A DNA stretch of 6,007 bases from an uncultured Emergencia sp. (lineage in GTDB: Bacteria; Bacillota; Clostridia; Peptostreptococcales; Anaerovoracaceae). Shown here one piece after another: positions 1 through 6,007 of the stretch. The notes beneath the pieces were generated by a model. The model did no database searches and was not told the origin of the DNA. It saw nothing but the letters and a program-made list of their open reading frames with translations. The stretch lies in assembly GCA_902476665.1 (NCBI GenBank), contig CABSEO010000132.1, forward strand, positions 1-6,007, given 5' to 3'. Position 1 is the stretch's first letter, and each line of letters opens with the position of its first letter. Made by a program: the position numbers and the translations under genes.

Positions 1-622
1 TGATGATTCTGATATCGGGATAAATTCTTCTCAGATTGTCGGCAATCAGAGGATAATGGGTGCACCCCAGCACCAGACGATTGATATGATGTTCCTTTAC
101 AAAATCATCCAGATAGTATTTTATTGTCAAGTCCATAATCTCATTATCTATAATGCCCTCCTCAATAAGTGGGACAAATGCCGGGCAGGCTTTAGAAAAA
201 AGATTCAGTCCAGGATGCTTTTCATTGATCTTTTTTTCATAAGCTCCGGACTTTATCGTCACCTTGGTGGCAATAATACCGATACGGTCATCATGATTAC
301 ACTTGTTGGCGATGACTCTGGCTGTAGGAGAAATGACGCCGATAACAGGAATATCAGGGTAAGTTCTGCGCAGATCATCGAGACAGGTGGCAGTTACAGT
401 ATTGCAGGCGATGACAATCATCTTGACCCCTTTCTTTACCAGAAAGTCCCCAATCTGCAGAGTAAACTGTCTAATAGTGTCCGGCGATTTTGATCCGTAA
501 GGTGTTCTTGCTGTATCTCCATAAAAAATAATACGTTCTTTGGGCAATTCTTTCATAATATAAGGAATACTGGTCAGCCCTCCCAGTCCCGAATCAAAAA
601 AACCAATCGGTCTGTTATCCAT
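1..622 (-). CDS. murI: Glutamate racemase, 5' part (207 codons; C-terminus beyond the left edge)
   Basis: Cytoplasmic, cofactor-independent enzyme that interconverts L- and D-glutamate and supplies D-Glu for peptidoglycan. Translating the minus strand from the ATG at 622 gives an unbroken frame to the window edge. It opens with IGFFDSGLGGLT (residues 6-17), the family's N-terminal signature including Asp10 and Ser11. YGDTARTPYGSKS follows at 34-46. The two catalytic cysteines of the racemase fold are present: Cys73 in IACNT and Cys187 in LGCTHYPL, with His189 beside the second. The family is usually about 260-275 residues, so roughly 55-65 residues are missing off the edge. The start is supported by AAAGGAT (complement of 631-637), 8 nt upstream, and by a promoter at 647-675. 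It is transcribed divergently from pepF. No frameshift or odd residue is visible. Identification is secure; only the C-terminus is unseen. Confidence 0.96.
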   Translation of the reverse strand, partial: MDNRPIGFFDSGLGGLTSIPYIMKELPKERIIFYGDTARTPYGSKSPDTIRQFTLQIGDFLVKKGVKMIVIACNTVTATCLDDLRRTYPDIPVIGVISPTARVIANKCNHDDRIGIIATKVTIKSGAYEKKINEKHPGLNLFSKACPAFVPLIEEGIIDNEIMDLTIKYYLDDFVKEHHINRLVLGCTHYPLIADNLRRIYPDIRII

Positions 623-646
623 TTATATTAATCCTTTCAGTTTTGT

Positions 647-675
647 GTTATACTATTTCATAGACTGTTTCACAA
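647..675 (-). promoter_or_regulatory. Probable sigma-A-type promoter for murI
   Basis: On the minus strand, TTGTGA (complement of 670-675) lies exactly 17 nt before TATAAC (complement of 647-652). These are 4/6 and 5/6 matches to the vegetative consensus, with ideal spacing. Transcription would start near 640, leaving a leader of roughly 18 nt that carries the ribosome binding site at 631-637. A second minus-strand TATAAT (complement of 690-695) lacks a good -35 and is less likely. For pepF, on the opposite strand, I see -10-like TATACT at 649-654 and 715-720 but no convincing -35 partner, so its promoter is not assigned. Confidence 0.5.
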
Positions 676-722
676 TACAAAAACAGCATTATATGTTTTG
701 CATACTCATTTTATTATACTAC

Positions 723-728
723 AGGAGG
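723..728 (+). promoter_or_regulatory. Ribosome binding site that fixes the pepF start
   Basis: A perfect AGGAGG stands 5 nt before the ATG at 734. An in-frame TTG at 698 would extend the frame by 12 codons, but it would place this AGGAGG inside the coding sequence and has no comparable site of its own. The ATG at 734 is therefore the start. Confidence 0.9.
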
Positions 729-733
729 TAACA

Positions 734-2491
734 ATGGGAAACAAAAAAATCAAAAAGCGTAATGAAATTGACGACAAATATAAATGGAATATAGAGGCAA
801 TGTACCCGAACGCCGAAGTCTGGGAATCTGATGTTGCAGAAGTTCTGCGTATGACAGAGTCCTTTGCGTCTTACCAGGGAAAACTGACAGAAAGCAGTAA
901 AACATTAGCAGAAGCTCTGCAGGCCAAGGATAATATCTGGCAGAAACTGGAGAGAGCCTATGTCTACGCCAGAATGAAGCTTGACGAGGACAATACGGTG
1001 GCAGCCCAGCAGGCCATGCATGACAGGATCAACGGTGTTATCGCAAAAGTCAGCGCTGCCATGAGTTTTGTCACTCCCGAACTCTTATCATCTTCTGAAG
1101 AAACTTTAAGATCTTTTATCAGAGAACAGCCTGCCCTCTCAAAGTATGCCTTTGTCATCGAAGATCTGCTGAGAGAAAAGAAACATGTTCTTTCCAAAGA
1201 AGAAGAAAATATTCTTGCCCAGCTCAGTGAGATCACCGATGCTCCCGATACGATTTTCACCATGCTCAACAATGCTGATCTGAAATTTGGAAGTATTACA
1301 GATGAAGACGGTGAAACTTTATCAATTTCATGGAAAGCCATAACAGAGAAGTTCGTAAATCGGCTTTCACCAACGTATATGAAGCCTATAAGGGACTGAG
1401 CAACACTATTGCCAGTGCCTACAGCTACGCAGTAAAAACCGATGTTGTTGGTGCAAGAATCCGCAAATATGATTCAGCAAGGCAGGCTGCACTTTCAGGA
1501 GGAAATATTCCTGAATCTGTTTATGACAACTTGATTTCCGGTTCTGCACAGATACATTGAACTCAGAAAAAAAGTCCTGAATGTAGAGGAACTGAAAATG
1601 TACGATGTTTACGTTCCTCTGGTGGAAATCCCCAGGGAGGAGATACCTTACGAAGAAGCTATCAGAATCATGGAAAAAGGACTGGCACCTCTTGGAAGGG
1701 AATACATGGACAGAGTTCTCGCAGGAGTTGAAGAGGGATGGATCGATGTATACGAAAACGAAGGGAAAACAAGCGGTGCTTACAGCTTCGGATCTTATGA
1801 CAGTTTTCCTTATATTCTGTTGAACTACAGTGATACCTTAAAAGATGTATTTACTGTCGTGCATGAAATGGGACACTCCATGCATGCAAGCTATACCAGA
1901 GAGAATCAGCCTTTCACTTATGGAAGCCATTCCATCTTTACGGCGGAAGTCGCTTCTACAGTCAACGAGTCTCTTCTGATGCAGTACCTGCTGAACAAAG
2001 AAACAGACCAGACCATGAGAAAATATCTTCTGAATCTTTATATCGAAGAATTCAGAACCACTCTGTTCCGTCAGACTATGTTTGCAGAGTTTGAACACAT
2101 GACCCACAAATATGTGGAAGACGGCGGCTCTCTGACAGCAGAATGGCTCTGTGAAGAATACCAAAAACTCAACAGAACCTATTTCGGCCCTGCCCTCTCA
2201 GACGATGATTACATCAAGTACGAATGGGCAAGAATTCCTCATTTCTACAGGAGTTTTTATGTATATCAGTATGCTACCGGCTATTCTGCAGCTACAGCCA
2301 TTTCAAAGAAGATCCTGACCGAGGGAGAAGCTGCAAGAGACGCCTATATTGAATTTTTAAAGACCGGTGACAGTGATTATCCGGTAGAACTCCTGAAGAT
2401 CGCAGGTGTTGACATGAGCAGTAAAGAACCGGTGATTCTGGCCATGGAGACATTCAAATCACTGGTTGAAGAATTAGAAGAATTATTATAG
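734..2491 (+). pseudogene. pepF: Oligoendopeptidase F (M3 zinc metallopeptidase), disrupted by two small frameshifting deletions
   Basis: Intact relatives are cytoplasmic zinc peptidases of about 600 residues that degrade oligopeptides. The N-terminal helical part reads from 734 to about 1321 (196 codons). Homology then jumps one frame for 1321-1539 (73 codons: INFMESHNREVRK to YDNLIS). It returns to the first frame at 1541 (VLHRYIELRKK) and runs to TAG at 2489-2491 (316 codons). The first frame hits a stop at 1397-1399 and the middle frame one at 1558-1560. The pieces total about 585 codons, about 12 short of a normal protein. The missing residues are the SHGxY stretch before INF and about seven before VLHRY. 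The active site is intact: HEMGH at 1862-1876, the third zinc ligand Glu at 1946-1948 (AEVAST), then IPHFY (2234-2248) and YVYQYATGYSA (2258-2290). It leads an apparent operon with nadK. The gene is either a recent pseudogene or contains sequence errors. Confidence 0.9.
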
Positions 2492-2500
2492 AATACAGCT

Positions 2501-3304
2501 ATGAACAAAAAAATTTTTATTTACGCCAACGACAGCGAAATATCAAAACGCACAGAAAAACAATTGAAAAAGAAGCTGGATAATTCAGGATTTGAGTTAT
2601 TGACCGGTTATGGAGAAGAGGCTGATCTGCTGGTCTGCATCGGCGGTGACGGAACCTTTCTTGAAGCCATGCACAAATTCAATTTTCCTCCAATGCCAAT
2701 TATCGGTATCAATACAGGACACTTAGGTTTTTTTCAGGAAATCATGCCCTCTCTTCTGGATGATTTTATCTTTAACTACACGCAGGGCCGCTACAGTCTG
2801 CAGCCCCTTTCCACCGTAAAGGTAAAAGTTGTCACTGAAAGCGGGAATGCAGAACATGTAGGTATCAATGAGGTTCTGATTAAAGGAAATTCCACCTATT
2901 CTATTCATCTGAATATTTCCATTGGCGGCAGCTTCATCGAGCGCTTTTCAGGAGACGGTCTGCTGATTGCTACTCCTGCAGGGAGCACTGCCTATAACTA
3001 TTCACTGGGAGGCAGCATTGTGGATCCAAGGCTAAAGCTCCTGCAGGTTACCCCTATCGCTCCGATGAACACGACAGCCTACCGATCCTTTACATCCAGC
3101 ATTCTGCTGCCGTCGGATCTTTCTTTAGGGGTAGTGCCTGATATGGAAGACGCCATGAACAGACTTTGTGTGGTATATGACGGTACTACTGTAGAATATG
3201 AAAAGATCAAAGAACTGGAATTCAGTTTTTCTGAGATTCAGGTAAATCTGATGCGATTTGAGAACTATGACTTCTGGACTAAGGTAAAAAGCAAATTCCT
3301 TTAA
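2501..3304 (+). CDS. nadK: NAD kinase (short Bacillus/Clostridium type)
   Basis: Phosphorylates NAD (often also NADH) at the 2'-hydroxyl to make NADP, the essential and only route to NADP; cytoplasmic. The 267-residue protein matches the short NadF form of Bacillus along its whole length. It has GGDGTFLEA (residues 48-56, with the catalytic/metal Asp50), NTGHLGFF (71-78), the nucleotide-contact pair Asn123-Glu124 in INEVLIK, and GDGLLIATPAGSTAY (151-165). After that come LGGSIVDP (169-176) and the C-terminal RFENYDFWTKV (252-262), which corresponds to the RFRPFPFWKRV region of the Bacillus enzyme. The ATG lies 9 nt after the pepF stop and has no clear Shine-Dalgarno; the preceding bases are GAATACAGCT. 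This suggests translational coupling to pepF. The pseudouridine synthase gene follows 18 nt downstream. Nothing looks truncated. Confidence 0.96.
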   Translation: MNKKIFIYANDSEISKRTEKQLKKKLDNSGFELLTGYGEEADLLVCIGGDGTFLEAMHKFNFPPMPIIGINTGHLGFFQEIMPSLLDDFIFNYTQGRYSLQPLSTVKVKVVTESGNAEHVGINEVLIKGNSTYSIHLNISIGGSFIERFSGDGLLIATPAGSTAYNYSLGGSIVDPRLKLLQVTPIAPMNTTAYRSFTSSILLPSDLSLGVVPDMEDAMNRLCVVYDGTTVEYEKIKELEFSFSEIQVNLMRFENYDFWTKVKSKFL

Positions 3305-3322
3305 GGAGCAAGAAAGGATTTT

Positions 3323-4369
3323 ATGGCAAAATTTCAATATACTATCACACCTGAAGATGAGGGCATGACTATTAAGACCCTTCTTCGAAGCAAATTCAGC
3401 TTTTCCTCCCGTCTTCTCACCAAGCTGAAATTTCAGCATCTGGTGTTTCTTAACGGTGAGGAAACAGCTGGCTGGATTACCCCTGAAGCTGGGGATGTGC
3501 TTTCAATAAAGCTTCCTGAAGAAAAAAGCGATTTCCCGGCAGAGGATATTCCCATTGAGCCTGTGTACGAAGATGACGATCTGCTGATCATCAATAAGCA
3601 GCCGGGTATCATTGTACATCCCACCAAGGGGCATCCTCATCACACCATCGCCAACGGCCTGATGAAATATATGGAAGATACAGAACAGAGTTTTAAAATC
3701 CGTTTTGTCAACCGGCTGGATATGGACACCACCGGACTTCTTATTGTAGCAAAAAATTCTCATGCTCAGGATGATGTGGTAAAACAGATGAAAGCCGGGC
3801 TCACAGAGAAACGCTATATCGCTCTGGCCGCAGGAATCATTGAAGAAGATCAGTTTACTATCGATCTTCCCATCGGCCGTCCTGATCCTGAAGATGTCAG
3901 AAGACGTGTCATGGAAACAGGCGGTTATCCTTCTGTCACTCATGTCAAAGTACTCGAACGATTCAGCGACAGCAGCTTCGGCAGCGGGCTTGCAGCCTAT
4001 CAGGGCTACAAAGACAGCATGTCGGATGCAGGAATCAGTGATCCTGTTTTTAAGCCAGGAGATCTGATTACAGTCAATGGCGATCTGATCACTGTCGCAG
4101 AACTGCCTGCCGGCTTTACGTTGGTGGAGTTACTTCTGGAAACCGGCAGAACCCATCAAATCAGAGTACATATGTCTCATATCGGACACCCTCTTATTGG
4201 TGATCACCTTTATGGAGGATACAATCCTGCACTGCTGCAGAGACAGGCACTTCATGCTTACAAGCTGAAATTTCGCCATCCTGTCACAGGAGAGTCTCTG
4301 GAAATTGAGGCGCCACTGCCTGCAGATATGAAGCATTTACTGGCAAGAATCCGTCAACGTGATTCTTAA
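3323..4369 (+). CDS. RluA/RluD-family RNA pseudouridine synthase with an extra insert
   Basis: Converts specific uridines, usually in 23S rRNA, to pseudouridine. Residues 1-65 look like an S4-type RNA-binding domain ([21 protein letters not shown], given here in parts: residues 26-36, then 37-46). The catalytic domain begins at [15 protein letters not shown] (81-95) and IVHPT. The catalytic motif is [16 protein letters not shown] (130-145) with Asp133; Asn replaces the more common His of [18 protein letters not shown] (271-284) and [11 protein letters not shown] (289-299) complete the fold. At 348 residues it is longer than the usual 290-325. The extra length lies at about 215-262, between VLERF and GFTLVEL, and contains a repeated GDLITV. 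AAAGGA at 3313-3318 precedes the ATG, and AAGGAG at 3303-3308 overlaps the nadK stop. It is the last gene of the operon, followed by a terminator. The exact target uridine cannot be read from sequence, so no symbol is given. Confidence 0.93.
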   Translation: MAKFQYTITPEDEGMTIKTLLRSKFSFSSRLLTKLKFQHLVFLNGEETAGWITPEAGDVLSIKLPEEKSDFPAEDIPIEPVYEDDDLLIINKQPGIIVHPTKGHPHHTIANGLMKYMEDTEQSFKIRFVNRLDMDTTGLLIVAKNSHAQDDVVKQMKAGLTEKRYIALAAGIIEEDQFTIDLPIGRPDPEDVRRRVMETGGYPSVTHVKVLERFSDSSFGSGLAAYQGYKDSMSDAGISDPVFKPGDLITVNGDLITVAELPAGFTLVELLLETGRTHQIRVHMSHIGHPLIGDHLYGGYNPALLQRQALHAYKLKFRHPVTGESLEIEAPLPADMKHLLARIRQRDS

Positions 4370-4380
4370 AAAGCAATAGT

Positions 4381-4422
4381 AACAGCGGAAGATTCATATT
4401 CTCGAAGCTTCCGCTGTTTTTT
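4381..4422 (+). terminator. Intrinsic terminator of the pepF-nadK-pseudouridine synthase run
   Basis: AACAGCGGAAG (4381-4391) pairs perfectly over 11 bp with CTTCCGCTGTT (4408-4418) across a 16-nt loop. A run of six T at 4417-4422 follows. It begins 11 nt after the TAA of the pseudouridine synthase gene. On the other strand the hairpin is not immediately followed by a T run, so it acts mainly on plus-strand transcripts. The convergent gene, ending at 4446, shows no separate terminator of its own here. Confidence 0.9.
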
Positions 4423-4445
4423 CTGATCCAGTCCCGTTCATAAAC

Positions 4446-5558
4446 CTATTTCAGAATCTCTGTTACAGTTTTTTCCACCAGCTTGTCAATTTTTTCAAAG
4501 TCCATATTCCGAATATACATCTTTTCCACAATATCATGGTTTTCCTTGGCATGCGCCAGAGCATCCATTGCTTCCTGAATCAGCGCTGCATAAAGTTTTC
4601 CCAGCTTTCCCAGAAGTCCCGCGTTTTTTTCTGTAAAATAAACACTTTCATAATCATTAATATCGATCATGGTAATTTCACGGAGTTCTCCATCCTCTCC
4701 TGTAATTTCCCAAGGCTCCAGATCATGCCACCTGTTGGTGGTGACAATGGCCATTTCCAGATCCGGAACCAGCAGATGCTCAAGCTTATACTCAGGATCC
4801 ATCGGACAATAGAATGCTTCAACATCAAAGCCTCTGTATACAGCACCATCCATGAGAATATTCATAAAGCTGGAATTATTATAACCCTCTGGTACGTTTA
4901 TCAGATAAATTCGCTTCATGTTCTGCAGCAGGGTCTTTACATACGAGATATTTCCTTCCCAGGTAAGGCCTGTGGCAAAAAACTTTTTCACCTTTCCGGA
5001 TTTAAATGAAATGTCATACTTCTGATATTCCTGCGCAATGATATCTGCAGCCAGCTTATAGATTTCTGAAACCTCCACCCCCTCATCATGAATTGCAGAA
5101 AGACTCCTGTAAATGCATTTTGCTGCAGCCAGATAGTGGTATGCAGTCCTGTACCATCTGGAGGTTTCTTCACTGTAACTGATGATATCTTCTTTGCAGT
5201 CTGCGATTTTTTTATCGTTCCAGAAGTCGCCGAAGTTTATGATGTAATCTACCGCACCGGGAGTAATCGGATCGATGACATGAGGACTTGTTCCGTCTAC
5301 AAAAGCAATTTTGCGATCGGTGACCACAATGCCGTCTAAAGAATTGTCATCTGCCGAGCAGTGGAGAAAATCTACGCTTTCGCCCGCTTCCACAAGTCTC
5401 TGCCCTACTTTTTTCAGAAATGTAGATTTTCCTGTCCCCGGGCCGCCTTTGATACAGATGATGCGATTGGCCTCCCGCTGTCCCAGGATGTATCCGTAGT
5501 AAGAAAAAAATCCCTCGGGTGTATTGTTGCCGGGGAAATAGTGACGTGTAATAGACAA
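4446..5558 (-). CDS. PRK06851-like P-loop NTPase with two NTPase-type halves, the second degenerate
   Basis: A predicted cytoplasmic ATP/GTP-binding protein of unknown function, resembling the PRK06851 family (about 370 residues). From the TTG at 5558 it has 370 residues. The N-terminus HYFPGNNTPEGFFSYY (6-21) is the usual family lead-in. A Walker A motif, GGPGTGKST (38-46), follows RIICIK. IAFVDGT (85-91) may be the Walker B strand. A helical linker spans about 110-190. The second half (216 onward) repeats the layout of the first, RIYLIN then GFDVEAFYCPMD, matching RIICIK and GESVDFLHCSAD. Where the P-loop should be it reads VPEGYNNSS (222-230), with no GKS/T lysine. The C-terminal 60 residues are helical. 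An ATG at 5576 would add six residues, but GGAGGA (5565-5570) sits 6 nt before the TTG and supports the shorter form. Terminators stand at both ends, so it is probably transcribed alone. The role is not known. Confidence 0.85.
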   Translation of the reverse strand: MSITRHYFPGNNTPEGFFSYYGYILGQREANRIICIKGGPGTGKSTFLKKVGQRLVEAGESVDFLHCSADDNSLDGIVVTDRKIAFVDGTSPHVIDPITPGAVDYIINFGDFWNDKKIADCKEDIISYSEETSRWYRTAYHYLAAAKCIYRSLSAIHDEGVEVSEIYKLAADIIAQEYQKYDISFKSGKVKKFFATGLTWEGNISYVKTLLQNMKRIYLINVPEGYNNSSFMNILMDGAVYRGFDVEAFYCPMDPEYKLEHLLVPDLEMAIVTTNRWHDLEPWEITGEDGELREITMIDINDYESVYFTEKNAGLLGKLGKLYAALIQEAMDALAHAKENHDIVEKMYIRNMDFEKIDKLVEKTVTEILK

Positions 5559-5564
5559 TGCAAT

Positions 5565-5570
5565 TCCTCC
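5565..5570 (-). promoter_or_regulatory. Ribosome binding site supporting a TTG start for the P-loop protein
   Basis: Read on the minus strand this is GGAGGA, 6 nt before the TTG at 5558-5556. The upstream in-frame ATG (5576) is preceded only by a GAAGAAGAAA tract, a poor match, and would place this strong site within its own codons 3-4. The protein family's usual N-terminus also begins at about the TTG. Confidence 0.75.
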
Positions 5571-5639
5571 AATCATATTTCTTCTTCATAGTATGAAATT
5601 ACACTTGTCATTTGTTCCTGTAAATCTGTTTTTTCCTAG

Positions 5640-5673
5640 AAAAAAGCAGACCCGACATATACCTCAGGTCTGC
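5640..5673 (-). terminator. Intrinsic terminator of the DUF975 gene
   Basis: On the minus strand, GCAGACC (complement of 5667-5673) pairs with GGTCTGC (complement of 5646-5652). The stem extends by a T-G wobble and two further pairs to 10 bp, closing an 8-nt loop. Six T follow at once (the A run at 5640-5645). It lies 25 nt past the TAA of the DUF975 gene and separates it from the P-loop gene. The remainder of 5559-5698 holds only the leader and a probable but unassignable promoter for the P-loop gene (TTTACA, complement of 5618-5623, is the best -35-like hexamer, without a good -10). Confidence 0.85.
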
Positions 5674-5698
5674 GACACGTCAATGATTTTACTGTCCT

Positions 5699-6007
5699 TT
5701 AAAAATGGTAGTCTGCATCAGAAAACTCAGGCTGTTTTGGAGCAAGATGTTCTGTCGCTAAATCATAGAAAACTACCTGGGCGGTATTGACATAAGCCAT
5801 CACTGCAATCATAGGAACAGATGCCACAAAATCAATGATAACTCCCAGTACTCCCGAAGCAGTCGGAATCAGCACAGTAATCACTGCAGATAAAATCCAC
5901 CATCCGATAAAAGAAAGCAGAAGACACAAGAATTTTCCTTTATTTCCTGTCATTATAAACTTGGATTCTCTAATACACTGCATCACTCCTTTTTCAGGAT
6001 GCTCCGC
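5699..6007 (-). CDS. DUF975-family integral membrane protein, C-terminal part (5' end beyond the right edge)
   Basis: A multi-pass membrane protein of unknown function; only about the last 102 codons are in the window. The frame stays open from the window edge through AEHPEKGVMQCIRESKF, so the GTG at 5986 and ATG at 5983 are internal rather than starts. The segment ESKFIMTGNKGKF followed by LLLSFIGWW is the conserved DUF975 stretch (a serine/lysine-rich cytoplasmic helix, then a transmembrane segment starting LSFIGW). Two or so hydrophobic helices follow: IGWWILSAVITVLI, and then VLGVIIDFVASVPMIAVMAYV. NTAQVVFYDLA closes the core, matching the TAQaaFY ending of the family. The tail, LAPKQPEFSDADYHF, is polar and probably cytoplasmic. 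The gene ends at a TAA and its own terminator. Family membership is well supported; function is not known. Confidence 0.85.
   Translation of the reverse strand, partial: AEHPEKGVMQCIRESKFIMTGNKGKFLCLLLSFIGWWILSAVITVLIPTASGVLGVIIDFVASVPMIAVMAYVNTAQVVFYDLATEHLAPKQPEFSDADYHF

Noticed and set aside
56..493. Plus-strand open frame of 145 codons
   Set aside because: It lies wholly antisense to murI, whose frame has all family motifs. The predicted protein has no recognisable domain.
715..720. TATACT as the -10 of a pepF promoter
   Set aside because: Transcription would begin at or within the AGGAGG site, and no -35 element is found at a workable distance.
964..1341. Minus-strand open frame of 125 codons
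   Set aside because: Antisense to the well-supported N-terminal part of pepF, with serine/leucine-rich composition typical of a shadow frame.
1330..1560. Small independent gene of 76 codons starting at ATG 1330
   Set aside because: Its translation (MESHNREVRKSAF onward) is the middle section of PepF, so it is a fragment of the broken gene rather than a new one.
1313..1560. Programmed frameshifting or translational bypassing in pepF
   Set aside because: There is no slippery heptamer with a downstream structure at the break. Residues are missing at both junctions, which fits deletions better than recoding.
3503..3943. Minus-strand open frame of 146 codons
   Set aside because: Antisense to the catalytic core of the pseudouridine synthase; no promoter, ribosome binding site or domain supports it.
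5699..5986. Complete 95-residue small membrane protein starting at GTG 5986
   Set aside because: The frame stays open to the window edge and the upstream residues (HPEKG) also match the DUF975 pattern, so it is the C-terminal part of a larger protein.

Overview
The window looks like chromosomal housekeeping DNA from an anaerobic, moderately AT-rich Firmicute, most likely a clostridium of the Lachnospiraceae type. The evidence is the AGGAGG-type ribosome binding sites, the short Bacillus/Clostridium form of NAD kinase, a DUF975 membrane protein, and a two-domain P-loop protein of the kind found in Clostridia and Bacilli. The taxonomic call is inference from protein resemblance; there is no rRNA gene or other direct marker.

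Layout: (1) From the left edge to 622, on the minus strand, is the first 207 codons of glutamate racemase (murI), which makes D-glutamate for peptidoglycan. It is cut off by the window. (2) 623-733 is a divergent promoter region. (3) 734-4369, on the plus strand, is a compact three-gene run: an oligoendopeptidase F gene (pepF), NAD kinase (nadK), and a RluA/RluD-family pseudouridine synthase. It ends in a strong intrinsic terminator at 4381-4422. (4) On the minus strand, converging on that terminator, is a P-loop protein (4446-5558) with two NTPase-like halves, the second of which has lost its nucleotide-binding motif. (5) Upstream of it is a minus-strand terminator (5640-5673), which closes a DUF975 membrane-protein gene whose 5' part lies beyond the right edge.

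The main anomaly is in pepF. It is a single full-length M3 peptidase gene broken by two small deletions. By comparison with the family they are about 16 bp (near 1321) and about 20 bp (near 1540). The first shifts the frame and the second restores it, but the segment between carries an in-frame stop, so the full protein cannot be made by ordinary translation. All catalytic residues survive downstream in one open frame. NadK, the next gene, has almost no Shine-Dalgarno sequence and starts 9 nt after the pepF stop, so loss of pepF translation could affect it.

Other points of interest are an insert of about 48 residues in the pseudouridine synthase, containing a repeated GDLITV hexapeptide, and the degenerate second P-loop of the minus-strand NTPase. 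I see no CRISPR array, mobile element, tRNA or rRNA, defence system, or convincing new multi-gene system. No gene-free stretch exceeds 300 bases.
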